Below the pieces are notes generated by a model. The model ran no database searches. It was not told the origin of the DNA and saw nothing but the letters and a program-made list of their open reading frames with translations. Shown piece after piece: positions 5,143-11,735 of a stretch of 11,908 nucleotides of DNA; the first letter of the stretch is position 1, and every line of letters starts with the position of its first letter. The translations under genes were made by a program, and so were the position numbers. The DNA comes from JACCVG01 sp034664165 (GTDB lineage Bacteria > Actinomycetota > Thermoleophilia > Solirubrobacterales > Thermoleophilaceae), in contig JAXDIE010000086.1 of assembly GCA_034664165.1 (NCBI GenBank), positions 1 through 11,908 of the forward strand. Direction: 5' to 3'.

Positions 5143-6011
5143 CAGGCGGCCCGGGCCACGGCGATGGCCTCGGGGGCAAGGCGATGGCCCGCGGCCTGCG
5201 CCCGGTCGGCCAGCCCGCGGTAGATCCGCAGAGCCGTGAGCGGGGAGTAGCCGGTCTCGCGTGACACGTCGGTCACCGATCCGCCCTCGCGCAGCAGGAG
5301 CCAGGCGAAGGTATGGCGCAGGTCGTAGGGCCGGGTGCCGGCAGGCAGGCCGGCGGCCTTCACGGCCGGGTTGAAATGCTCGCGGCGCCACTGCGCCCAG
5401 GCCGAGTCGCTCCATTGGCCGCCGTCGGGGCCAGGGATGACCAGGCTTTCCGGATCGGTACCCGGCGCAGCCTCGCGCCAGCCCGCCAGGTCGGCCGCAA
5501 GGGGGCGAAGCAGCTGGACATCGCGCACGGAGTGCACGCTGGTGTGGCCGCGCACGGCCTGCTTGCGGCCGTCGACGCGGAGATGGCCGCCGCGGATGTC
5601 CTTCCACCGCAGGGCCAGCAGCTCGCCCGGGCGCAGGCCGGCGTAGGCAAGCAGGGAGACGATCACGCCGTCGCGGGCGCCGAGCCCGGCGCGCAGCCGC
5701 TCGATCTCGCGCGGCTCGAGGGCACGGGTGCCGGCGTCCTCGCCGCCGTCGGTGTCCTCCGCGGGGGTGCCGATGATCGGGCTGCTGCCGTCGCTGAAGA
5801 CGCTGCGCAGCAGGCTCAGGGTTGCGTCGATGGCATCCGGAGCCACGCCGTTACCCACCAGCTCCAGGCGGAAGCGCTCGACCGCCTCGGGCCTCAGCTC
5901 GCGCAGGCCGTCATCGGCCAGATGGGGATGCACGTGGGCGCGCCAGAGAGCGGCATAGCTGCGCTGGGTCTCGGGGGAGACGTTCGCCAGGGTGTCTTCG
6001 ATTGCAGCCAT
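5142..6011 (-). CDS. Tyrosine-type site-specific recombinase/integrase (XerC/D-like)
   Basis: This 289-aa protein cuts and rejoins DNA through a tyrosine nucleophile. It has an N-terminal SAM-like core-binding domain (about 1-75, with P-E-T-Q-R-S-Y), an acidic linker (80-98) and a catalytic domain. Visible catalytic residues are R127 (A-G-L-R-P-G-E), a likely K150 on the beta hairpin, R232-H233 (Y-D-L-R-H-T-F-A) and nucleophile Y264 (L-R-I-Y-R-G-L). Two usual His positions are Tyr: Y229 (His in H-x-L-R) and Y255 (G-Y-S instead of G-H-S). The start is fixed by AGGAGG, 5 nt before ATG. A 9-bp imperfect palindrome precedes the ribosome site. No attachment site is seen beside it; it could be an element remnant or a resident recombinase. 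Confidence 0.88.
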   Translation of the reverse strand: MAAIEDTLANVSPETQRSYAALWRAHVHPHLADDGLRELRPEAVERFRLELVGNGVAPDAIDATLSLLRSVFSDGSSPIIGTPAEDTDGGEDAGTRALEPREIERLRAGLGARDGVIVSLLAYAGLRPGELLALRWKDIRGGHLRVDGRKQAVRGHTSVHSVRDVQLLRPLAADLAGWREAAPGTDPESLVIPGPDGGQWSDSAWAQWRREHFNPAVKAAGLPAGTRPYDLRHTFAWLLLREGGSVTDVSRETGYSPLTALRIYRGLADRAQAAGHRLAPEAIAVARAA

Positions 6012-6028
6012 TGCGTCCTCCTAAACTC

Positions 6029-6051
6029 CTTGTTGTCCACCGACAAACAAG
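6029..6051. repeat. Imperfect palindrome in the recombinase leader
   Basis: CTTGTTGTC (6029-6037) pairs with GAC-A-AACAAG (6042-6051) with one bulged A and a 4-nt loop CACC. It lies just upstream of the recombinase ribosome site, and TATTCT (-10-like on the minus strand, about 6053-6058) abuts it. It could be an operator or an mRNA hairpin controlling the recombinase. Confidence 0.4.
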
Positions 6052-6105
6052 AGAATAGCACACAACGCCGCCTAATCCTTCTTCTGAGATTCCTCATTCA
6101 GACGA

Positions 6106-7818
6106 TCAGCGGAAGCGCCCGCGCCGCCGTCGGCGCACCGCCTCGATCCCGCTGCGCAGCCCGTCGCCCACCGAGATTGGCTCGAGGTCCGGCTGCAGGC
6201 GCGCCTGTTCCAGCGGCGCCCACAGCCGCACCTGCTCGGTCTTGCCCTTGAGCTCGACCGAGGGCCGCTCCTCAAAACCGCCGAGGTCACGCGTGAGGAG
6301 ACACCGGGTGGCCTCGGTGATCAGGATGACGTCACCCGTCTCGCGGGTCACGTGTTCCACGCGCGAGGCCGTGTTGACCGCGTCGCCGATCACCGTGAAG
6401 TCAAGCCGCCCTCCGCCGCCGATCGTGCCGGCCATGACCGGCCCCGAGTTCACGCCGATGCCGACCCGGAGGTCGTCGCCGTAGACGACCTGGATCAGGC
6501 CGGCGATCTGCAGGGCGCACGCGACCGCCCGGTCCGCGTGGTCCGCATGGCGCTCGGGTGTGCCGAACACGCCCAGCAGCCCGTCGCCGATGAACTTGTT
6601 GGCGTGGCCGCCGTGGCGGGTCAGGACCGGGACCACGCGTTCGTAGAAGTGGTTGAGCCGTGCCACCACCTCGCGCGCGCTCGCGCGCTCGGCAAACGCC
6701 GTGAAGTCCCGGATGTCCAGGAACAGGACGCTGACCTCGGCCTCCTCACCGTCCAGGGCCCCCTCCTCAAGAATGCGCTCGGCCACATCCGGGTCGACAA
6801 ACGCGCCGAAGGCCTCGCGCAGCCGCTCGCGCTCCTCGAGCCCGGTGGCCATCCGGTTGAAGGAGGTGGCCAGCTCGCCGGTCTCATCGGCCGAGATAAC
6901 GGCCACTCGCGCGGTCAGGTCCCCGGCAGCCAGGCGCTCGGTTGCGTGGCGCAGGTTCAGCAGCGGCGTGAGGATCGCGCGCGAGAGAAGAAGGTTGACC
7001 TCGAGCGAAATGGTCCCGGCGACAACCACCGCCAGTGCCACGTCCAGCCCGAACCCGGTGATCCCGCGGCCGCCGCCCTGGGTCAGGGCCGCGACCACGA
7101 CCCCCGTCACGATGTTCACCATCGGCAGGGCCACCATGATCTTGCTCTTGAGGGAGAAGCCACTGTCGACGATCTCGAAGTCCTCTGGCAGATCTCCCGC
7201 GATGTCCTCGAGCACCGGCCGGAGCACCAGCTCCATGGCGAAGAAGCGCAACAGCGAGCCGTACGCCAGCACTCCCAGGCCGCCGACCACCAGGAGCGGG
7301 ATGCCCATCTCCGGCGGCAGGCCCAGCTCGAACGTGATGAACAGCGCCAGCGGAGGCACGCTGAACAGGATCGAAGCCCGGCCCCAGCGCTTCACGAACG
7401 TCGTGGGCAGGGCGGCCAGCGCGGTCCAGGCGTCCAGGGTCTCCTCGGGCTCACGCGATCCGTTCAGCCAGGCGGTGACGGGGTGCAGCAGCTTCGCGAC
7501 CAATCGGGTGGCGAAGAGGTTCTCGATGCCCACGACCAACTCGGCCACCAGCAGGATCCAGAGGAACTCGTCCAGCGACATCGGCACGTAGAGCGTCAGG
7601 AGCAGGATGCTGCCCGCGACCACCGCGTGCGCGACGGCGAATTCCAGTGTGATCACGAACGTCGGATAGCGGCGCCCGAGCTTTGCGTAGAGCCACCGTG
7701 GAATGGGCCCGGAGACACCGAGCGCGGCCATACCCGCGCGCGCGACGCGCCCGTGCACGCGAAGGTGGTCTTGCGCGGTGGCGACGGCCCCGTGCGCGGC
7801 TCGCCTGACGTCACCCAT
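6106..7818 (-). CDS. Membrane class III (IIIb) adenylate cyclase, 6TM-HAMP-cyclase
   Basis: This 570-aa protein makes cAMP from ATP. Residues about 52-275 hold six hydrophobic segments, followed by a HAMP linker (about 279-332) and a C-terminal cyclase domain (about 360-540). Catalytic residues can be placed: metal Asp368 (L-F-L-D-I-R) and Asp412 (F-I-G-D-G), adenine-specifying Lys408 (N-K-F) and Thr475 (D-F-T-V-I-G-D), and transition-state Asn482 and Arg486 (V-N-T-A-S-R). The Lys/Thr pair marks class IIIb and adenylate rather than guanylate specificity. The layout matches the mycobacterial Rv1318c-Rv1320c/Rv3645 group. There is no Shine-Dalgarno; TAGGCT ends 6 nt before ATG, suggesting a leaderless mRNA. 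It is divergent from rpmG. The signal sensed by the membrane part is unknown. Confidence 0.93.
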   Translation of the reverse strand: MGDVRRAAHGAVATAQDHLRVHGRVARAGMAALGVSGPIPRWLYAKLGRRYPTFVITLEFAVAHAVVAGSILLLTLYVPMSLDEFLWILLVAELVVGIENLFATRLVAKLLHPVTAWLNGSREPEETLDAWTALAALPTTFVKRWGRASILFSVPPLALFITFELGLPPEMGIPLLVVGGLGVLAYGSLLRFFAMELVLRPVLEDIAGDLPEDFEIVDSGFSLKSKIMVALPMVNIVTGVVVAALTQGGGRGITGFGLDVALAVVVAGTISLEVNLLLSRAILTPLLNLRHATERLAAGDLTARVAVISADETGELATSFNRMATGLEERERLREAFGAFVDPDVAERILEEGALDGEEAEVSVLFLDIRDFTAFAERASAREVVARLNHFYERVVPVLTRHGGHANKFIGDGLLGVFGTPERHADHADRAVACALQIAGLIQVVYGDDLRVGIGVNSGPVMAGTIGGGGRLDFTVIGDAVNTASRVEHVTRETGDVILITEATRCLLTRDLGGFEERPSVELKGKTEQVRLWAPLEQARLQPDLEPISVGDGLRSGIEAVRRRRRGRFR

Positions 7819-7836
7819 CGGCCGAGCCTAGCGACC
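7819..7836 (-). promoter_or_regulatory. Candidate leaderless -10 element of the adenylate cyclase
   Basis: On the minus strand TAGGCT (TANNNT) lies 6 nt upstream of the ATG at 7818, and no Shine-Dalgarno is present. This is the spacing expected when transcription starts at or next to the start codon. No clear -35 is seen. Confidence 0.4.
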
Positions 7837-7885
7837 CGGCCGCTGACCCCCGGATACCGCGCCTCTTCCGGCACCGGCTGCGCGC

Positions 7886-7891
7886 TACACT
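7886..7891 (+). promoter_or_regulatory. Candidate -10 element of the rpmG-secE-nusG cluster
   Basis: TACACT fits the actinobacterial TANNNT -10 hexamer and lies 73 bp upstream of the rpmG ATG, in the divergent spacer. The -35 region is weak (CTCTTC/TCTTCC at 16-17 bp). It is the best visible promoter for the cluster. Confidence 0.45.
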
Positions 7892-7964
7892 CGTCTCGAC
7901 CTCGCGCCGTCGGCGGGGTCTTTCTTTCGTCCGGCGGCGCCCAACTAAGAGACCTCGAGGATCC

Positions 7965-8129
7965 ATGGCTCGCGGAGATGTCCGAATCGCGGTGACCCTC
8001 GCTTGTGAAGAGTGCAAGCGGCGGAATTACCAGACAGAAAAGTCGAAGCGCAACAACCCGGATCGGGTTGAGCTGCGCAAATACTGTCGCTGGTGCGGCA
8101 AGCACACGCCGCACAAGGAAACCCGATAG
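7965..8129 (+). CDS. rpmG: Large-subunit ribosomal protein bL33, zinc-ribbon form
   Basis: This 54-aa protein (MARGDVRIAVTLACEECKRR...) is ribosomal protein bL33 of the 50S subunit, near the E site. It keeps all four zinc-ligand cysteines, C14-x2-C17 and C41-x2-C44, so it is the Cys-plus form that binds zinc; many actinobacteria also carry a Cys-minus copy used in zinc starvation. GAGG lies 4 nt before the ATG. It is the first gene of the cluster and ends 3 nt before secE, the standard rpmG-secE-nusG order. Confidence 0.95.
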   Translation: MARGDVRIAVTLACEECKRRNYQTEKSKRNNPDRVELRKYCRWCGKHTPHKETR

Positions 8130-8132
8130 CCC

Positions 8133-8588
8133 ATGGCTCGCGATCGTCAGCGAGCCAAGCAGCGCCAGGCCGAGCGTCGTGCGCGCAGGCTCGAGGAGCT
8201 AGCTGCAGGCAAGACCCCGCCGCCCGCGATCACTGGTGATCCGGTGCAGGACGCGCTGCTCGCGGCCGGCGCCCCGCCTCAGGACGAGGGTTCGACCGAG
8301 CAGGTCGTGGAGCACGTCACCCCCGACGCGCCGGATCTCCGGACCGATGACGACGATTTCCCCGCCCACGCGGTCAGCGCGACCGATCCGCCGGCGGAGA
8401 CCCACAAGCGCGGCCGGGTCATCGGCTTCCTCATCGCCGTATGGGCCGAGCTTCAGCGGGTCGAATGGCCCGACCGCCGGACCACCACCACCCTCACGGG
8501 CGTCGTCCTCGGCTTCGTCCTCATCGCAGGCGGATACCTGGGCCTGCTCGACGCCGTCTTCTCCCGCCTGGTCCAGGCGATCCTCTGA
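8133..8588 (+). CDS. secE: Preprotein translocase subunit SecE with long N-terminal extension
   Basis: SecE clamps and stabilises SecY in the SecYEG export channel. The conserved core is the C-terminal third: an amphipathic helix with E106-L-Q-R-V-E-W-P-D (compare the family's E-L-x-K-V-x-W-P) and one membrane helix at about 121-141. At 151 aa it is much longer than minimal SecE (about 60 aa). The first ~90 residues are a very basic stretch (R/K/Q, 1-22) followed by an acidic, Pro-rich, probably disordered region (28-90). Such extensions are known in actinobacteria. The ATG lies 3 nt after the rpmG stop, and coupling to rpmG is likely because the nearest AAGGAA is rather far upstream. Confidence 0.95.
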   Translation: MARDRQRAKQRQAERRARRLEELAAGKTPPPAITGDPVQDALLAAGAPPQDEGSTEQVVEHVTPDAPDLRTDDDDFPAHAVSATDPPAETHKRGRVIGFLIAVWAELQRVEWPDRRTTTTLTGVVLGFVLIAGGYLGLLDAVFSRLVQAIL

Positions 8589-8610
8589 CAACGCAAGGAG
8601 CTTTCACGCA

Positions 8611-9159
8611 GTGTTCCGCTGGTACGCCGTAAACACCTATTCAGGTCACGAGAACAAGGTCAAGCACAACCTCGAGCACCGGGTTCAGACACTCGGGCAG
8701 CAGCGTCGCGTGCGCCAGATCGTGATCCCCACCGAACAGATCTCCGAGCTCAAGGATGGTCAGAAGATCCAGATCGAGCGGCGCACCATGCCGGGCTACG
8801 TGCTCGTGCAGATGGAGCTCAACGACGAGTCCTGGACGCTGGTGAAGGGAACCCCGGGCGTCACCGGCTTCGTCGGGCCCCAGAACAAGCCCGTCCCGCT
8901 GAATCAGGGCGAGGTCGACCGGCTGCTCAACCGCGATGCGGCGACCACCACCGGCGGAGCCGCCAGCACCGAGCGTGTCCGGCCGCGCGCCCAGTTCTCG
9001 ATCGGCGAGTCCGTCAAGGTCATCTCCGGCCCGTTGTCGGACTTCTCCGGCGAGATCTCGGAGATCAACGAGGACGCCGCCAAGCTCAAGGTTCTGGTCT
9101 CGATCTTCGGCCGCGAGACGCCCGTGGAGGTCGGCTTCGACCAGGTGAAGAAGATCTAG
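8611..9159 (+). CDS. nusG: Transcription elongation/antitermination factor NusG
   Basis: This 182-aa protein binds RNA polymerase through its NGN domain (about 1-110; W4-Y-A-V-N-T-Y-S-G-H-E, then R-R-T-M-P-G-Y-V-L-V at 57-66) and links it to Rho or the ribosome through a C-terminal KOW domain (about 131-182; G-E-S-V-K-V-I-S-G-P, F-G-R-E-T-P-V). A short linker rich in Thr/Ala/Gly (110-120) separates them. The frame is open well upstream, but the GTG at 8611 is chosen because the protein then begins exactly at the conserved F-R-W-Y-A-V strand and AAGGAG lies 10 nt before it. It sits 22 nt behind secE in the same transcription unit. Confidence 0.96.
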   Translation: MFRWYAVNTYSGHENKVKHNLEHRVQTLGQQRRVRQIVIPTEQISELKDGQKIQIERRTMPGYVLVQMELNDESWTLVKGTPGVTGFVGPQNKPVPLNQGEVDRLLNRDAATTTGGAASTERVRPRAQFSIGESVKVISGPLSDFSGEISEINEDAAKLKVLVSIFGRETPVEVGFDQVKKI

Positions 9160-9190
9160 AGAGGCTTTGTAGCTACTCTCCTCAATCCCC

Positions 9191-9613
9191 ATGGCCAAGA
9201 AAGTCCTGACACTCATCAAGCTCCAGGTTCCCGGGGGCGCCGCCAACCCGGCGCCGCCCGTCGGCCCTGCCCTGGGCCAGCACGGCGTGAACATCATGGA
9301 CTTCTGCAAGGCGTTCAACGCCCAGACGCAGGACAAGGCCGGGACCATCATCCCCGTCGAGATCACCGTCTTCGAGGACCGCTCGTTCACCTTCATCACC
9401 AAGACGCCCCCCGCCGCCGTCCTGATCAAGCAGGCCGCCGGCCTGGAGAAGGGGTCGGGCGAGCCCAACCGCGAGAAGGTGGGCAAGATCACGCGCGACC
9501 AGGCCCGTCAGATCGCGGAGACCAAGATGCCCGACCTGAACGCGAACGATCTCGATGCCGCCACCAAGATCATCGAGGGAACCGCCCGTTCCATGGGCGT
9601 GGAGGTCGGCTGA
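9191..9613 (+). CDS. rplK: Large-subunit ribosomal protein uL11
   Basis: This 140-aa protein is at the base of the ribosomal stalk and binds the GTPase-associated region of 23S rRNA. The N-terminal domain carries the proline-rich loop (P-A-P-P-V-G-P-A-L-G-Q-H-G at about 21-33) next to the thiostrepton site. The C-terminal rRNA-binding domain includes K-I-T-R-D-Q-A and A-R-S-M-G-V-E-V-G. Length is normal. The 31-nt spacer after nusG has no good Shine-Dalgarno before the ATG (the preceding bases are pyrimidine-rich), which is odd for so highly expressed a gene. rplA follows after 1 nt. Confidence 0.97.
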   Translation: MAKKVLTLIKLQVPGGAANPAPPVGPALGQHGVNIMDFCKAFNAQTQDKAGTIIPVEITVFEDRSFTFITKTPPAAVLIKQAAGLEKGSGEPNREKVGKITRDQARQIAETKMPDLNANDLDAATKIIEGTARSMGVEVG

Positions 9614-9614
9614 C

Positions 9615-10352
9615 ATGGCCCGAGGCAAGCGCTACAAGGACCAGTACTCACAGGTCGATCGCGAGAAGGAATACCCGCCCGCCGAGGCCGTGGCGCTGAT
9701 CAAGGACATGCCGCACGCCGGCTTCGACGAGACAGTTGAGGTCCACATCCGCACCGGCCTGAACGTTCGCCACGCCGAGGAGCAGCTACGTGGAACGATC
9801 GCGCTTCCCAACGGCACCGGCAGCGACGTGAAGATCGCCGTCTTCGCCAAGGGGGACAAGGCGCGCGAGGCCACCGAGGCCGGCGCCGACTTCGTGGGCG
9901 ATGACGACCTGGCCAAGAAGGTGGAGGAGGGCTTCACCGACTTCGACGTGGCAATTGCCACCCCGGACATGATGGCCGTGGTCGGCAAGCTTGGCCGCGT
10001 GCTCGGCCCGCAGGGCAAGATGCCCAACCCCAAGGTCGGCACCGTCACCGATGACGTGGCCAAGGCAGTCAGCGAGTCCAAGGCGGGCAAGATCGAGTAC
10101 CGCACGGACCGCGCCGCCATCGTCCACGTGGCCATCGGCAAGATCTCCTTCGACACCCGCGCGCTGCTCGAGAACTACGCGGCGCTGATCGAAGAGGTCA
10201 TCCGCGCCAAGCCTTCCGCGGCCAAGGGCCGCTACCTCCGGACCGTGACCCTCGCGAGCACGATGGGCCCGGGTGTCCGGGTTGATCCCGCGCAGACGCG
10301 AGACATCCTCGGCGATGCAAACCAGGCCCAGGAGGCTGCTGCGGTAGCCTGA
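9615..10352 (+). CDS. rplA: Large-subunit ribosomal protein uL1
   Basis: This 245-aa protein forms the L1 stalk that guides deacylated tRNA from the E site. Family landmarks are the F-D-E-T-V-E-V-H-I strand near the N terminus, the G-R-V-L-G-P-Q-G-K-M-P-N-P-K motif in domain II (about 128-141), and the C-terminal strand with T-M-G-P-G-V-R-V-D. The ATG follows the rplK stop by 1 nt, with GGAGG 9 nt upstream inside rplK, so the two are coupled. In other bacteria L1 represses its own rplK-rplA mRNA; a leader site is not clearly visible here. Confidence 0.97.
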   Translation: MARGKRYKDQYSQVDREKEYPPAEAVALIKDMPHAGFDETVEVHIRTGLNVRHAEEQLRGTIALPNGTGSDVKIAVFAKGDKAREATEAGADFVGDDDLAKKVEEGFTDFDVAIATPDMMAVVGKLGRVLGPQGKMPNPKVGTVTDDVAKAVSESKAGKIEYRTDRAAIVHVAIGKISFDTRALLENYAALIEEVIRAKPSAAKGRYLRTVTLASTMGPGVRVDPAQTRDILGDANQAQEAAAVA

Positions 10353-10503
10353 GCTTCAGAAACTTTCCGCCCGAGACTCCCGGCAGCCGCAAGGCGTAGG
10401 CCCAGGACAGGCGAGGTCAGCGAGACGTGCGGCCCCGTGCCGCCCACCCTCTGAGCCCGCCTGAGTGCGGGCTCTTTCAGTTCCAAGACCAAGAGAGACA
10501 GAC
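10353..10503 (+). promoter_or_regulatory. Putative L10-type ribosomal leader of rplJL
   Basis: This 151-nt gap between rplA and rplJ is GC-rich and structured. It includes a hairpin with GCGGC arms (10429-10433 / 10439-10443) and the strong terminator-like hairpin at 10453-10474. In other bacteria the L10(L12) complex binds a leader in exactly this place to control rplJL. Position and structure support the call; the consensus L10-binding kink-turn was not proven by folding. Confidence 0.55.
10453..10477 (+). terminator. Terminator-like hairpin (possible attenuator) upstream of rplJ
   Basis: Perfect 8-bp arms GAGCCCGC (10453-10460) and GCGGGCTC (10467-10474) with loop CTGAGT are followed by TTTC. 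The T-run is short, so termination is probably partial. It could end rplKA transcripts or act as the attenuator of the L10 leader. Confidence 0.6.
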
Positions 10504-11298
10504 ATGAACAAGGACGAAAAGGCAGCGGTCATCGAGGAGGTGACCACGCAGATCAAGGAGTCGGAGGCGATCTTCGCCGTCGACTACCGCGGTATGTCGG
10601 TCACCCAGGCGGCCGAGCTCCGGACCCAGCTGTCGGAGGCCGGCACGAGCCTCCGCGTGGTCAAGAACCGCCTCACGAAGATCGCGGTCGAGCAGGCCGG
10701 CGACGTGGACTCGCTCAAGGACTACCTCGAGGGCCCCACGGCCTTCGCCTTCGTCAAGGGCGATGCCGCACTGGCGGCCAAGGCCATCTCCCGCTTCACC
10801 AAGGACTTCGACATCCTCGAGTTCAAGGGCGGCTTCATGGGCGGCGAGGCCATCACGGCCGACCAGCTCCGTGACATCGCCAAGCTCCCGGCCTACGACG
10901 TGCTCATCGGGCAGTTCGCAGGCCTCGTGGCCTCGCCGATCACCGGACTGGTGCGCGGCCTGGGCTCGATGATCGGCGGCCTGGCCGTGGCGCTGGGCCA
11001 GATCGCCGAGCAGGGGCTTGTCACGGGCGAGGCGCCGGCACCGGAGCCGGCTGCCGAGGAGGCTCCGGCCGAGGAGGCGCCTGCCGCCGAGGAAGCACCG
11101 GCTGAAGAGCCGGCGGCCGAGGAAGCACCGGCCGAGGAGGCCGCCGCCGAGGAAGAGGCACCGGCCGCCGAGGCCGAAGCCCCTGCCGAGGCAGAGGAGG
11201 CTCCCGCCGAAGAGGCGCAGGCCGAGGAAGAGACTTCAGGGGAGGCCGAAGGGTCGCCCGAAGAAACTGAGACTGATGAACCCAAGGAGGACCAGTAA
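10504..11298 (+). CDS. rplJ: Large-subunit ribosomal protein uL10 with long Ala/Glu/Pro tail
   Basis: L10 anchors the L12 dimers to 23S rRNA to form the stalk that recruits translation factors. Residues 1-175 are a normal L10: E-S-E-A-I-F-A-V-D-Y-R-G-M-S-V near 18-33, R-V-V-K-N-R-L near 51-57, G-P-T-A-F-A-F near 77-83, and the C-terminal L12-binding helix region through 172. Residues about 176-264 are an added low-complexity acidic tail of repeats such as A-P-A-E-E and A-A-E-E, ending E-D-Q. Usual length is about 165-185 aa, so the tail nearly adds half. ATG 10504 is chosen because M-N-K-D-E-K matches the family start; an upstream in-frame ATG is inside the leader. The stop overlaps rplL (TAATG). 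Confidence 0.95.
   Translation: MNKDEKAAVIEEVTTQIKESEAIFAVDYRGMSVTQAAELRTQLSEAGTSLRVVKNRLTKIAVEQAGDVDSLKDYLEGPTAFAFVKGDAALAAKAISRFTKDFDILEFKGGFMGGEAITADQLRDIAKLPAYDVLIGQFAGLVASPITGLVRGLGSMIGGLAVALGQIAEQGLVTGEAPAPEPAAEEAPAEEAPAAEEAPAEEPAAEEAPAEEAAAEEEAPAAEAEAPAEAEEAPAEEAQAEEETSGEAEGSPEETETDEPKEDQ
11029..11295 (+). repeat. Low-complexity repeat coding the acidic L10 tail
   Basis: Imperfect 12-15-bp units of the type GCCGAGGAGGCNCCG / GCCGCCGAGGAAGCACCG recur through the 3' third of rplJ and encode A-E-E-A-P units. Codon choice varies between units (GAG/GAA, GCT/GCA/GCG), which suggests an old, selected tract rather than recent slippage. Confidence 0.8.
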
Positions 11299-11678
11299 TG
11301 GCTACGAGTACCGCTGATTGGATTGAGGAACTGAAGGGCATCTCCGTGCTGGAGCTGTCCGAGCGCATCAAGGCGCTCGAGGAGGAGTTCGGCGTGTCGG
11401 CCACCGCAGTGGCAGCAGCCGCTCCGGCCGGTGGCGGCGGTGGCGAGGCCGCGGCCGAGGAGGAGAGCTCCACCGTGGACGTCGTCCTGACCGCTGCGGG
11501 CGACAAGAAGATCCAGGTGATCAAGGTCGTGCGTGCCGCGACCGGCCTGGGCCTGAAGGAGGCCAAGGCGCTTGTCGACGAGGCTCCCAAGCCCGTCAAG
11601 GAAGGCGTCGAGCGCGAAGAGGGCGAGAAGCTCCTCGCCGAGATCAAGGAAGCCGGCGGCGACGGCGAGCTCAAGTAG
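11298..11678 (+). CDS. rplL: Large-subunit ribosomal protein bL12 (L7/L12)
   Basis: This 126-aa protein is the multicopy, flexible stalk protein that contacts EF-Tu, EF-G, IF2 and RF3. It has an N-terminal dimerisation/L10-binding domain (about 3-33), a hinge rich in Ala/Gly/Glu (about 36-54) and the C-terminal factor-binding domain (about 56-126) with V-I-K-V-V-R-A-A-T-G-L-G-L-K-E-A-K. Length is typical. The ATG overlaps the rplJ stop (TAATG), and AAGGAGG lies 7 nt upstream inside rplJ. This strong ribosome site fits the need for several L12 per L10. Confidence 0.97.
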   Translation: MATSTADWIEELKGISVLELSERIKALEEEFGVSATAVAAAAPAGGGGGEAAAEEESSTVDVVLTAAGDKKIQVIKVVRAATGLGLKEAKALVDEAPKPVKEGVEREEGEKLLAEIKEAGGDGELK

Positions 11679-11703
11679 CCCGCTTTCTCCCCGTATCGCT
11701 TAC

Positions 11704-11735
11704 GAAGGGCCGCCAATTGGCGGCCCTTCTGTGTT
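11704..11735 (+). terminator. Intrinsic terminator after rplL (probably bidirectional)
   Basis: An 11-bp perfect stem starts GAAGGGCCGCC (11704-11714), has loop AATT, and closes at 11719-11729, followed by TGTGTTC. It sits between the rplL stop and the stop of the convergent gene. The palindrome would also serve the minus-strand gene, with GAA/ACG bases rather than a long U-run on that side. Confidence 0.8.

Noticed and set aside
4963..5607. Longer 214-codon form of the small ORF
   Set aside because: The extra N-terminal part overlaps the recombinase core in another frame and is Arg/Pro/Gly-rich noise; the ATG coupled to the recombinase stop is the better start.
6352..7995. Plus-strand frame of 547 codons
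   Set aside because: It is antisense to the adenylate cyclase, whose catalytic residues are all intact; the composition (R, Q, H, G-rich) is typical of a shadow frame.
11029..11295. CRISPR-like or minisatellite array
   Set aside because: The repeats are imperfect, lack unique spacers and stay in frame with L10; they are a low-complexity coding tract.
11021..11716. Minus-strand frame across the L10 tail and rplL
   Set aside because: It is the antisense of the repetitive acidic tail and of rplL, giving Pro/Arg/Ser repeats; no independent coding evidence.
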